In this document: positions 1 through 7,533 of the stretch, in pieces
Layout: each line of letters starts with the position of its first letter
How positions within the stretch are numbered: the stretch's first letter is position 1
From: Chitinibacter sp. SCUT-21
GTDB lineage: Bacteria; Pseudomonadota; Gammaproteobacteria; Burkholderiales; Chitinibacteraceae
DNA length: 64,000 nt
NCBI GenBank assembly: GCA_041874755.1
Contig: CP102611.1
Coordinates: 2,232,001 to 2,296,000 of the forward strand
Direction: 5' to 3'
Translations under genes and position numbers: made by a program
The notes under the pieces: generated by a model
The model's database searches: none
The model's input: only the letters and a program-made list of their open reading frames with translations
Told to the model about the DNA's origin: nothing

Positions 1-173
1 GCGATTTTGATCGTATCGGGCAGCTCGGCGTCGTTCAACTGCGGAATGCCGCCATTGAGTAGCACCAGATACACCAGCGCCCACACCACCACGGGCGACC
101 ACAACCCCAAAATCAACCACGAACGACGATGCTGCATCCACTCGCGCAGCATAAGGGTTTTAAACTGTTGCAT
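1..173 (-). CDS. ABC transporter permease, partial (C-terminal part outside window)
   Basis: Only the first 57 or so codons are inside the window. The reading frame begins at an ATG at 173 on the minus strand and runs off the left edge. The peptide starts MQQFKTLMLREWMQHRRSW and continues into a hydrophobic stretch, which is the usual N-terminus of an ABC-2 type permease: a short amphipathic cytoplasmic segment followed by the first membrane helix. The start overlaps the end of the ATPase gene by 14 bases, so the two are probably translationally coupled and form one exporter. Family assignment rests mainly on context (YtrA regulator, then ATPase, then permease). The substrate cannot be told. 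Confidence 0.6.
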   Translation of the reverse strand, partial: MQQFKTLMLREWMQHRRSWLILGLWSPVVVWALVYLVLLNGGIPQLNDAELPDTIKI

Positions 174-1026
174 GACGCTCTCCTTGGCTTAGGGCGACAA
201 ATAAATCGGCTAGCTCAACGCGGAAGGTTTGGCCGAGTGAGGCCAGTTCAGTCGGGAAGTTGCCAGCAAAAATCGCGCATTCACCGCCCATTTGGCGAAA
301 ACGGTGCAGCGGCGCTGCGGCGGTGACTGCTTCGCTGTGCTCGGCGCCAAAGCGCAGGCCGATATAGCGCTCTTCCAGATTGCACAGCTGATCGTGCAGA
401 ACCAGCGCGCCGTGATGAATCATCATCACGTCCGACAATAGATTTTCGATTTCGTCGATTTGGTGCGTGGCGATCAGCACGGTGCGCTCGTCATTGCACC
501 AGTCGCTAACCAGCATGTCGTAAAACGCTTTGCGCGCTGGAATATCCAGCCCCAAGGTCGGTTCGTCCAAAATCATTAATTTGGCGTCAATCGCGCTGAT
601 GATCGCCAAATGCAATTGCACAATCATGCCGCGTGATAGTTGTTTGACTTTGGATTCGAGCTTGATCGTCGTGCGCGCTAATTTTTGCTGCGCCAATTCG
701 CGGTCAAATTTTGGATGTAGGCCGCTCATCAATTGCAGCAATTGCTGCACTTCAATCCACGGCGGCAAGATCGCGACGTCGGGGATGTAGCTGACGTGCT
801 CTAGCATCGCTTCGCGTTGCGTGCGTGGGTTAAAGCCCAGAATATTGATCTCGCCGCTAAACGGAATCAGCCCCATCATCGCCTGCATCAAGGTCGTTTT
901 GCCCGCGCCATTGCTGCCCAGCAGGCCAATAATGCGGCCACTTTCCAGTTGGAACGACACATCGTGCAGCGCTTTTTTGGCGCCGTAGCTCACGGATAAA
1001 TTCTGAATCGTCACTAATTCGCTCAT
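160..1026 (-). CDS. ABC transporter ATP-binding protein (YtrB/EcsA-like exporter ATPase)
   Basis: A single nucleotide-binding domain of 288 residues. Walker A is GSNGAGKTT near residues 37-45, the signature loop is LSRGM rather than LSGGQ near 130-134, Walker B is LMILDEP near 150-156, and the H-loop His lies in ATHQ near 188. A GTG lies one codon upstream at 1029, but the ATG at 1026 sits 7 bases after AAGGAG and is the better start. That AAGGAG is inside the last codons of the GntR gene, so translation is probably coupled. It powers the permease encoded just downstream. YtrA-linked ABC systems usually respond to cell-envelope stress or cell-wall-active antibiotics. That is family knowledge; the substrate here is unknown. 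Confidence 0.85.
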   Translation of the reverse strand: MSELVTIQNLSVSYGAKKALHDVSFQLESGRIIGLLGSNGAGKTTLMQAMMGLIPFSGEINILGFNPRTQREAMLEHVSYIPDVAILPPWIEVQQLLQLMSGLHPKFDRELAQQKLARTTIKLESKVKQLSRGMIVQLHLAIISAIDAKLMILDEPTLGLDIPARKAFYDMLVSDWCNDERTVLIATHQIDEIENLLSDVMMIHHGALVLHDQLCNLEERYIGLRFGAEHSEAVTAAAPLHRFRQMGGECAIFAGNFPTELASLGQTFRVELADLFVALSQGERHATV

Positions 1027-1030
1027 CACC

Positions 1031-1384
1031 TTACTCCTTATCCGTCCACTGCAAATCGCTGGGGCCTAGCCCAAGACGACGTAATTTGGCGGCCAACAGC
1101 GGCCATTCGCTGCTTAAAAACCGTTCACGCTCGGTGGCGCGCAATCGCTCGCTGGCATTGGGTAAGACAAACATGCCCAAGCCGCGACGGCTCTCCAGCA
1201 AACCGGCGTCGACCATAGACTGCAAGGCTCGGTTGACTGTTAATGGGTTCAGTCCGTACTCGGCCGCTAGCACGCGCACCGATGGCATCGCTTCGCCTTC
1301 GGGTGGTATGCCATCGAGCAAAGCCTGCCCCAAGCGATCGGCCAGCTGCAGATAGATCGGCGATTGATTATTCCAGTCCGTCAT
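1031..1384 (-). CDS. GntR family transcriptional regulator, YtrA subfamily
   Basis: A 117-residue protein with an N-terminal winged helix-turn-helix. It begins SPIYLQLADRLGQALLDG and has the recognition region PSVRVLAAEYGLNPLTVNRAL near residues 34-53. Only about 45 residues follow, much shorter than the ligand-binding domains of FadR or HutC types. A short C-terminus plus an adjacent ABC ATPase gene is the hallmark of the YtrA subfamily, which usually represses its own ABC operon. It is the first gene of the operon (regulator, ATPase, permease). A 22-bp inverted repeat just upstream of the start is a candidate autoregulatory site. The ligand is unknown. Confidence 0.85.
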   Translation of the reverse strand: MTDWNNQSPIYLQLADRLGQALLDGIPPEGEAMPSVRVLAAEYGLNPLTVNRALQSMVDAGLLESRRGLGMFVLPNASERLRATERERFLSSEWPLLAAKLRRLGLGPSDLQWTDKE

Positions 1385-1396
1385 TGATCTGTGCTT

Positions 1397-1418
1397 GTGT
1401 GTTAGTTATGTAGCACAC
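1397..1418. promoter_or_regulatory. candidate operator for the YtrA-type regulator
   Basis: An inverted repeat, GTGTG (1397-1401), 12 bases, then CACAC (1414-1418), lies 13-34 bases upstream of the GntR start codon. Position and symmetry suit autorepression of the regulator-ABC operon. The arms are short, so this is a suggestion only. Confidence 0.35.
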
Positions 1419-1585
1419 TATATTTAATGCTGAATATGTTTGCAAGGAAAAGATTGCTTATCTTTAAATTGAAAGGGTATGTCTCTGTTGGTTTTTATAA
1501 ACGTGCCGTATGGTTTTATACATATGGTGGGTATTTTGATGAAGCAGCTGCGCTGCAAGGTGTGCGCTGATAAGAAGGAGGGGGA

Positions 1586-1612
1586 AACAGGCGATCTGCA
1601 AAATCGCCTGTT
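1586..1612. terminator. perfect 10-bp hairpin in the gap between the DUF1501 gene and the GntR operon
   Basis: AACAGGCGAT (1586-1595), a 7-base loop and ATCGCCTGTT (1603-1612) form a perfect stem. It lies 39 bases downstream of the DUF1501 stop codon. There is no T-run on either side, so it is at best a weak intrinsic terminator or a 3' end-stabilising hairpin. The rest of 1385-1650 shows no gene I can support. Confidence 0.35.
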
Positions 1613-1650
1613 GGATCAGCTTAGTTAGGCTGAAGCTAGGTAGCTGGTGC

Positions 1651-3021
1651 TTATGCAAAAATGCGCAGTGTATTGGCGTCGAAGTTGCTCATGCTCGGCA
1701 AGATAAGATCACGATCCGAATCGCTAGCGCCGAACCATTTGGCCAATGACCATGCCAGTTGATCGGTGGCAAAGTCGGGAATCAGGCGGCCCTGGCCAAT
1801 ATCATCCGGGCCGCCGACGCGAGGTTCAATTTTCCGGCCCCAGATTTGCCCGCCTTTGACTGCGCCGCCCATCACCAGATGGTGGCCGCCCCAACCGTGA
1901 TCGGAGCCATCACCGTTGGACGCCAAGCTGCGGCCAAATTCAGAGGCCGTAAACGTGGTTACTTGGTTGGCTAAGCCCATGCTGTTGAGTGAATTGTAAA
2001 AGGCCAACATGGCATCGTTTACTTTGCTCAATAGTTCTGGGTAGTCGGCATTTAAGTCGTCGTGCAAGTCAAAGCCGCCGAGCGAAACCATAAAGACTTG
2101 TCGGCTATTACCCAGCATAGTGCGAGCAGAAATCATTCTGCTGACGGCTTTGAGCTGATCGGCTAATGAATTGCCTGCAGGAAAGCCACTCGGGTCAGTC
2201 ACCGATTTATAGGTGTTGGCCAGAAAATCAGACGTTGCAATGCCGCGCTTGCACGTTTCGCTATACACATTGGATAGCTCATTGCTTTGCACTTGCGTCA
2301 TTAAGCTCATCAAATCGTCACGGAAATTGGCATTGCCCCAGCGCGCATTGACGCCAGAGAGTAATTGGGTGGGTTTTGCTCCCGTGCCAATCGTGAACGC
2401 CGCAGTTTGTTTGCCGCTTAAAAAGACTTTGGCCCCGTTGACCATAATGCAGCTCAAAGCGGCATTGCTATTATTGCTTTGGTACAAATCGCCGATGCGC
2501 CCACCCCAACCTTGGCCGGCGCCTTCCGCGGCGCCCGATAGCCACACATTGGTTTGGTCATTGTGTGACATCAGTTTGGGTGGCAAAGGCACGGCATTAT
2601 TGACAAATTGGCTTTTGCTCGTCGGCACGACTAAGGGGCCAATATTGCTAATCACGCCCAGTTGCCCGCTGTCATACAGCCCTTTCAAACCCAGTAGCTC
2701 TGGCGCCAAAGCCATTTGGCGGCCACTGCCATCGGGGGTATTTAGCGCGGTACTGCTAAGGCGATCGCGAGCAATCGCCAGCGATTGGCGAATGGAGGCG
2801 TATTGGCTGTGGCTGCTTAAATCGTAGGGAATCAGCAAATTGTGGCTGTCGCTACCGCCCGCAAGGTAGACGCAAACGAGGGCTTTATAATCGCTAGGGG
2901 TGGTCGCGGCGACCGCTTCGCCGAGGATAGATAAATTCAGTGCTAAAGGTGCCGCCGCTCCTGCCACGCCCAGCATGCCGGCACGGCGTAAAAATTCGCG
3001 ACGAGATAGATTCATTTCCAT
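1651..3021 (-). CDS. DUF1501 domain-containing protein, Tat-exported
   Basis: A 456-residue protein with a twin-arginine signal. The motif SRREFLRR is at residues 6-13, followed by a hydrophobic alanine-rich segment and a likely cleavage site after AVA near residue 39. The mature protein begins with the DUF1501 hallmark VCVYLAGGSDSHNLLIPYD and later has SEFGRS and DHGWGGHH. This places it in a family related to the alkaline-phosphatase/sulfatase superfamily, whose substrate is generally unknown. Export by Tat suggests folding, possibly with a cofactor, in the cytoplasm. It follows the DUF1800 gene with a 20-base gap, the standard pairing for these families, so the two products probably act together in the periplasm or at the surface. 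Confidence 0.85.
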   Translation of the reverse strand: MEMNLSRREFLRRAGMLGVAGAAAPLALNLSILGEAVAATTPSDYKALVCVYLAGGSDSHNLLIPYDLSSHSQYASIRQSLAIARDRLSSTALNTPDGSGRQMALAPELLGLKGLYDSGQLGVISNIGPLVVPTSKSQFVNNAVPLPPKLMSHNDQTNVWLSGAAEGAGQGWGGRIGDLYQSNNSNAALSCIMVNGAKVFLSGKQTAAFTIGTGAKPTQLLSGVNARWGNANFRDDLMSLMTQVQSNELSNVYSETCKRGIATSDFLANTYKSVTDPSGFPAGNSLADQLKAVSRMISARTMLGNSRQVFMVSLGGFDLHDDLNADYPELLSKVNDAMLAFYNSLNSMGLANQVTTFTASEFGRSLASNGDGSDHGWGGHHLVMGGAVKGGQIWGRKIEPRVGGPDDIGQGRLIPDFATDQLAWSLAKWFGASDSDRDLILPSMSNFDANTLRIFA

Positions 3022-3041
3022 GGGTATATCCTTGCTACTGC

Positions 3042-4862
3042 TTACTTCAGTACTTGAGCTTCTGGGCTCATCAAGACCAGCAAAATCGCTGCTTTAACTC
3101 GATTGAGTTGTTGTTTGGCCGGGTCTTTGTCGCTGATTTTGAGTACGCTTTGGCTGATGTGCGTTTTGCTGGTGCTGCTCAGTTGCCCTGCCAGTAGCAG
3201 CAGATTAAGGTGTTCGAGCAAATCATCGATGTTATTGACCAGATTTAATTCCGTGCTCAGATCTAGGCTTAAGCCAGTATTGGCTGTATCGCGTTGATAA
3301 TTGCCGCCTGCATCGTAATACGTGCGGCAGGTATATGAGCCGACATCGTCTAAAATCAGCGCGTAATTATTGGCCTGATTGAGAACGCTTTGCTCGTTCA
3401 TAATCTGTAGTTCAGGCGCTGCTTTTCCCTGATTCAAAAGGGCTGAATTGGGCGGAATATAGCCAGGGCGGAAAAAGTTAAACACGCTCGGTGCGTTAAG
3501 CGGCTGCTGGCCAAATGCATTGGCACGGGTTAAACGCCACTGCCCATCTGGGCTGGTAAATTTGAGTGAACGAAAGAACTGGCCTATCCGCACCATAGGC
3601 TCGATTGCTTTACCAGCGAAGGCATCGCTCAAATTGGGCGCGCTGCGCGCTTCAGAGTCTAGCAAGACGGCGATCAGCACCGCTTTTAAATCGCCGCGGA
3701 TACCTTGGCCATTATCGGCAAAAGCCGCAGCAACACGGCTGATGTAGGCTGGGCTTGGGTTGCTGCAAACAAAACGCTGGATCAGTTGTTTGCCAATAAA
3801 GGGTCCCACATTCGGGTGATTAAATAAGGTGTCGAGCGCCGTTTTTAGCGAGCTTTGCCCATCGGTATTGGCCGCAATCCGAGCACCTAAGAAGTTCTTT
3901 TCTAAAGTGGAATGCCTTTTGGGGTCTAGCTGCATTGGGCGGCGAACCGGTTCTGGATCGGGCTGCGAAGATGAGTAATCCAGTGGCGAGCTCCAGCCGG
4001 TAAATACGCGCGCTAAATTGCTCACAGTGTCGAGCGAATAGGTTTCAATTGGCTGGCCTTGACCGTCATGCTTAATCGATCCATCTTGATTTAGTTCGTA
4101 TAAACCAATGCTAAACAGCTGCATGATTTCGCGCGCATAGTTTTCATCGGGTTGGCGATTGGTTTTGAGATCTTCTTTTTGATTACCCCAGGTGCCCAGC
4201 ATGCGACCCATAGCTACATTCAGTGTTACATCTTCCAATAGCTGCCTGAAATTACCAAAGGCATTGCGCTCTAATAAATCCATATACGCGGCAAGAGCGT
4301 GGACTTTGAGTGACATTGGCACTTTCACACCAGCCCAATTAACCACAAAAATTTCGGATAAGGCCAGCGTCATGCGTTGGCGAAGCACATCGGGAGAATT
4401 GGCGATACGCTTCCACAGCAAATTGTCGATTTGCTCGGTAAGCCGAGCAAAAGAGGTGGGATCGGTATTTTTGAGCTGCGTCGCCTCATCCCAGCGGCTT
4501 AAACCCTGAGGCATCCCCAATTGCTCGGTAAGCCACGACTCATAGCCATTAAGCATCAGCGCGCGGCGCGCATTGGCATCGCCGCCAAAGCCAGCTTGCG
4601 CCAAAAAGCGCGCAGCTTCAGCCTCTGTTGCTGGTTTGCTAATACGCTTAAGTGGGAGATAAGAGCTGTTATCGCCCCCACTCCCGCTAGTGCTGTTGGT
4701 TCCGTTATTGGTGCTAGAGCCGCTGCTGGTACTACCTAAGCTACTCTCACTTCCACCACCGCCACCACAGGCAGTTAGAATCGCGGCGGTACTGGCAATC
4801 CATGCTTTGGTATTAATCGATCCGGTTTCTTTGTTTAAAACAATTGCTTCATCTGACGACAT
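3042..4862 (-). CDS. DUF1800 domain-containing protein, probable lipoprotein
   Basis: A 606-residue protein. Near residue 32 it carries a lipobox-like LTAC followed by a poly-Gly and Ser/Thr/Asn-rich spacer to about residue 70. That suggests anchoring to a membrane by a lipid, although the region before the hydrophobic stretch is unusually long. The DUF1800 domain follows, with AARFLAQAGFGGDANAR near the start, YAREIMQLFSIGLYELN in the middle and FNFFRPGYIPP near the end. It is upstream of, and probably co-transcribed with, the Tat-exported DUF1501 gene. Function is unknown for the family; co-occurrence suggests a joint role in the envelope or in handling an extracellular polymer. I assign no enzymatic activity. 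Confidence 0.85.
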   Translation of the reverse strand: MSSDEAIVLNKETGSINTKAWIASTAAILTACGGGGGSESSLGSTSSGSSTNNGTNSTSGSGGDNSSYLPLKRISKPATEAEAARFLAQAGFGGDANARRALMLNGYESWLTEQLGMPQGLSRWDEATQLKNTDPTSFARLTEQIDNLLWKRIANSPDVLRQRMTLALSEIFVVNWAGVKVPMSLKVHALAAYMDLLERNAFGNFRQLLEDVTLNVAMGRMLGTWGNQKEDLKTNRQPDENYAREIMQLFSIGLYELNQDGSIKHDGQGQPIETYSLDTVSNLARVFTGWSSPLDYSSSQPDPEPVRRPMQLDPKRHSTLEKNFLGARIAANTDGQSSLKTALDTLFNHPNVGPFIGKQLIQRFVCSNPSPAYISRVAAAFADNGQGIRGDLKAVLIAVLLDSEARSAPNLSDAFAGKAIEPMVRIGQFFRSLKFTSPDGQWRLTRANAFGQQPLNAPSVFNFFRPGYIPPNSALLNQGKAAPELQIMNEQSVLNQANNYALILDDVGSYTCRTYYDAGGNYQRDTANTGLSLDLSTELNLVNNIDDLLEHLNLLLLAGQLSSTSKTHISQSVLKISDKDPAKQQLNRVKAAILLVLMSPEAQVLK

Positions 4863-5268
4863 GCGACGGCTGCTAATTTTAGATAATTAGCAAATACTAA
4901 CACTTGGTATGGGGGTTTTTTATCGAGTCTCGGATATGCTTGTGAAATGGCACACATTGGCCGATTTTTGTAGCTTTAACCTTGCTAAGATATTGAAATT
5001 TAAACCATTTGCTTGGGTAAGGTTTTTTGTTTTATGTCACCGACTAGCTTTCTTTTTTTCAAGATTAGGGGCTGATTTTGGTAAGAAATGAAGGTGTAAT
5101 TCAAGCTGAAGATAAGCTTTATATGTTAGTGAGAGTGAGCGCAGGTCTCGATTTATGATTAAAGCCATGGTCTGCTTGAAAGTTTCATAAACTATGCATA
5201 AATTTTGCTGCACGAGGTGAACAGTAGAGACCAAATCCTCGTTGACTCATTAGAGTCATCGGAAGGAG
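4863..5268. other. intergenic region, no gene supported
   Basis: This AT-rich gap lies between the DUF1800 start (4862, minus) and the terminator before the alcohol dehydrogenase gene. It must contain the promoter for the DUF1800/DUF1501 operon. Short open frames on both strands have neither a ribosome site nor recognisable protein character. A small hairpin, GACTC ATTA GAGTC, lies near 5244. I see nothing else. Confidence 0.4.
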
Positions 5269-5294
5269 AAACGGCGAGCCTAGGCTCGCCGTTT
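5269..5294. terminator. intrinsic terminator downstream of the yqhD-like gene
   Basis: A perfect 26-bp palindrome, AAACGGCGAGCC (5269-5280) followed by its inverse complement, with T-rich flanks. It starts 6 bases past the stop codon of the minus-strand dehydrogenase gene. Confidence 0.75.
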
Positions 5295-5299
5295 TGGTT

Positions 5300-6457
5300 T
5301 TACAGTGCTGCGGTGAGGATTTGGCGGGCGATTTCTGGGGTGAGATCGCCTTTTTCACCAATCGCAGTCATGCCATGTTTTTCCAGCTGCGCGACGACGG
5401 CGTCGATGGCTTCCTTGCCAAGGCCGTAATCGGCCAGCTTGGTTTTGATACCCATCGCTTCAAAGAACTCGGCCGTTTTGGCAATCGCCGCATCGATGCG
5501 CTGCTCGTCGCTGCCATCACGGATGCCCCACACGCGTTCGGCGTATTGCAGCAATTTGGCGTGTTTGCTGGCGCGGCGTACATGCAAATTGCCTGGCAAT
5601 ACGATGGCTAAGGTGCGGGCGTGGTCGATGTCATACAGCGCGGTGAGCTCGTGGCCAATCAGATGCGTTGACCAATCTTGCGGTACACCGGCGCCGATCA
5701 GGCCGTTCAGCGCTTGGGTAGCAACCCACATTAAATTGGCGCGCAAGTCGTAATCGTTCGGCGCGGCGAGCACTTTGGGGCCGATTTCGATTAAAGACTG
5801 GAGCAGGCCTTCGGCAAAGCGATCTTGCACCATGCCATTCACGGGGTAGGTCAGGTATTGCTCGACGATATGCACGTAAGCATCAACGACGCCGTTGGCA
5901 ATTTGGCGTGTTGGCAGCGTTAGCGTTTTGGTCGGGTCCAAAATCGAGAATTGCGGGAACACATGCGCGCTCATAAAGGCCAATTTGCTTTGCGTGGCTT
6001 TGCGCGTAATCACTGAGCCATTGTTCATTTCTGAGCCGGTGGCAGGCAATGTGAGTACCGTGCCAAACGGCATTGCAGCCTGAACCACTTGGCCGTGCGT
6101 GGTTAGGATATCCCACGGCTCGCCTTCGAACGGCACTGCGGCAGCAACAAATTTAGTGCCATCGATCACCGAGCCGCCACCGACTGCGAGCAGATAATCG
6201 AGCTTTTCGCGGCGAATCAGCTCTACCGCTTGCATCAACGTTTCGTAGCTTGGGTTGGGCTCAATGCCGTTAAATTCGAGCACTTCACGCGCGCCCAGTG
6301 CTGCGCGTACTTCGGCCAGTGTGCCGTTTTTACGCGCGCTTTCGCCGCCGAGCAAGATCAATACGCGGGCGTTGGCCGGTACGAGTTGGTCGAGTTTGGC
6401 GATTGTGTCGGTGCCAAAAACGATTTTGGTCGGGTTGTGAAATTCAAAATTAAACAT
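5300..6457 (-). CDS. yqhD: iron-containing alcohol dehydrogenase, YqhD-like NADPH-dependent aldehyde reductase
   Basis: A 385-residue protein that matches the E. coli YqhD pattern along its length. It has GIEPNPSYETLMQAVELIR, the nucleotide-binding AVGGGSVIDGTKF near 95-107, LPATGSEMNNGSVITR near 140-155, and metal-binding His/Asp residues in the stretches HLIGHELTALYDIDH and ANGVVDAYVHIVEQY. YqhD enzymes reduce toxic short aldehydes such as methylglyoxal, acrolein or malondialdehyde. The gene is preceded by a 15-bp palindrome identical in core to one in front of the TetR/NemR-like gene encoded upstream on the same strand. Induction by reactive electrophiles is therefore likely, as for E. coli NemR targets. 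The gene symbol is by similarity. Confidence 0.85.
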   Translation of the reverse strand: MFNFEFHNPTKIVFGTDTIAKLDQLVPANARVLILLGGESARKNGTLAEVRAALGAREVLEFNGIEPNPSYETLMQAVELIRREKLDYLLAVGGGSVIDGTKFVAAAVPFEGEPWDILTTHGQVVQAAMPFGTVLTLPATGSEMNNGSVITRKATQSKLAFMSAHVFPQFSILDPTKTLTLPTRQIANGVVDAYVHIVEQYLTYPVNGMVQDRFAEGLLQSLIEIGPKVLAAPNDYDLRANLMWVATQALNGLIGAGVPQDWSTHLIGHELTALYDIDHARTLAIVLPGNLHVRRASKHAKLLQYAERVWGIRDGSDEQRIDAAIAKTAEFFEAMGIKTKLADYGLGKEAIDAVVAQLEKHGMTAIGEKGDLTPEIARQILTAAL

Positions 6458-6473
6458 CAGGGTTTTCCTTTAA

Positions 6474-6488
6474 TAGACCAGTCGTCTA
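6474..6488. promoter_or_regulatory. NemR-type operator upstream of the yqhD-like gene
   Basis: TAGAC, then CAGTC, then GTCTA lies 17-31 bases upstream of the dehydrogenase start. The same 15 bases recur at 7286-7300 in front of the TetR gene. It resembles the known E. coli NemR box, which also begins TAGACC. Repression by the neighbouring regulator is the simplest reading. Confidence 0.7.
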
Positions 6489-6577
6489 GTTTTTTAGTAA
6501 AAAATAAGACCGCAGTACACTGCGATCTACTTGCTAACTTGCTGCATGATTGATTCAGCCCATTGAAGTCTTAACCT

Positions 6578-6641
6578 CGTTCGGTCTGAGCCTGTCGAAG
6601 GCCTTGAATTCATTCATAGTTCGACAAGCTCACCACGAACG
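6578..6641. repeat. REP/BIME-like inverted repeat pair
   Basis: Two 23-base arms (6578-6600 and 6619-6641) in inverted orientation share 18 of 23 positions. They begin CGTTCG and contain TGAGC and TTGTCGAA or CTGTCGAA. The 18-base spacer between them is AT-rich. This general sequence type is common as a repetitive extragenic palindrome in proteobacteria. I saw no second copy in this window. It lies between the TetR gene and the yqhD-like gene, and may help to separate the two transcripts. Confidence 0.6.
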
Positions 6642-6664
6642 AATTCAAATAGCAGAGGGCCGAA

Positions 6665-7264
6665 TCAATGGCTTGGCTCGAGTTGCAATAACTTCAATGT
6701 GCTGTCCATTGCGCACGCCAGTGAGCTGTCTTCACGGCGCACTTTGGCCAGCAGCGTAGCGCCTAGCCACATTTGGTATAGCGTTTCGGCTGTTCGCTGA
6801 GGGTTGAGTGCCGCAGTGAGCGAACCATCGGCGATGCCTTCCTCAATGCATTGCGCCAAGCGTTTAATCAGCTGATCGGTGCCGCGTTTTAAGCTGATTC
6901 GCATCGCTTCGGATAAATCAGACACCTCAGCAGCCAATTTCACCGTGAGGCATTTTTCTTCACAGCAGTCGCCCGCTTGCGTTTCCAGCCAACGATCCCA
7001 ATACGCAACCAAACGCTGCGCTGCACTTTGATCGTTGGCGGCCAGCATCAGCTCTAGTCGGCCAAAATAATCGTAAAAATACGAGTCGAGCAGCGCGGCC
7101 CCAAATGCTTCTTTGGATTTGAAGTAATGATAAAACGAGCCTTTGGGCACATTGGCTGCGGTCAAAATCTCATTTAATCCCACGGCGGAAAAACCTTTGC
7201 CGAGGATAATGGGTTTGGCCACGTCCAGAATATGTTGGCGCATTGAGTGGGTTTCGTTCTGCAT
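6665..7264 (-). CDS. nemR: TetR family regulator, NemR-like electrophile sensor
   Basis: A 199-residue protein with an N-terminal TetR helix-turn-helix (GLNEILTAANVPKGSFYHYF at residues 29-48, then KSKEAFG). The C-terminal half resembles E. coli NemR: KCLTVKLAAEVSDLSEAM near 104-121 and MWLGATLLAKVRR near 165-177. NemR senses bleach, N-ethylmaleimide and methylglyoxal through Cys106, with a nearby lysine. The equivalent Cys is Cys105 here, and the lysine in LLAKV is also kept. The second conserved NemR cysteine is Ser here, and an extra Cys-Cys pair sits at 100-101. The operator at 7284-7302 in its own promoter indicates autorepression. The divergent amidohydrolase gene may share this control region. 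Confidence 0.8.
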   Translation of the reverse strand: MQNETHSMRQHILDVAKPIILGKGFSAVGLNEILTAANVPKGSFYHYFKSKEAFGAALLDSYFYDYFGRLELMLAANDQSAAQRLVAYWDRWLETQAGDCCEEKCLTVKLAAEVSDLSEAMRISLKRGTDQLIKRLAQCIEEGIADGSLTAALNPQRTAETLYQMWLGATLLAKVRREDSSLACAMDSTLKLLQLEPSH

Positions 7265-7283
7265 GGCCGCATGATAATGCCAA

Positions 7284-7302
7284 ACTAGACCAGTCGTCTA
7301 GT
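7284..7302. promoter_or_regulatory. NemR-type operator, autoregulatory copy
   Basis: A perfect inverted repeat, ACTAGAC, CAGTC, GTCTAGT, lies 20-38 bases upstream of the TetR start. It shares its 15-base core with the site in front of the yqhD-like gene. It also lies in the divergent region shared with the amidohydrolase gene, 232 bases before that start. Confidence 0.75.
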
Positions 7303-7533
7303 GTGGTAATTGAGCATACTTTATTTGTCTACGGGTTTTAATACAGTGCCAGGGTATTCTTACGTGTGTAATTTATATTCTAGTCAACAGATGTATACCT
7401 ATTGCTTGCATGAAATATTATTCTTCCTTCTTTTATATTTTTAATTAATTACTTTATTAGTAATTTATTTGTTGATTTTGAGCTTGTTTTTTGCTCAAAT
7501 ATATTTCACCGTCATTTTAATTTGGGGCTTGAA

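Noticed and set aside
1464..1658. 64-codon minus-strand frame between the DUF1501 gene and the GntR gene
   Set aside because: It overlaps the end of the DUF1501 gene region, has no ribosome site and no recognisable protein character.
5037..5234. 65-codon minus-strand frame in the gap before the yqhD-like gene
   Set aside because: No ribosome site, no family resemblance, and it spans AT-rich presumed promoter sequence.
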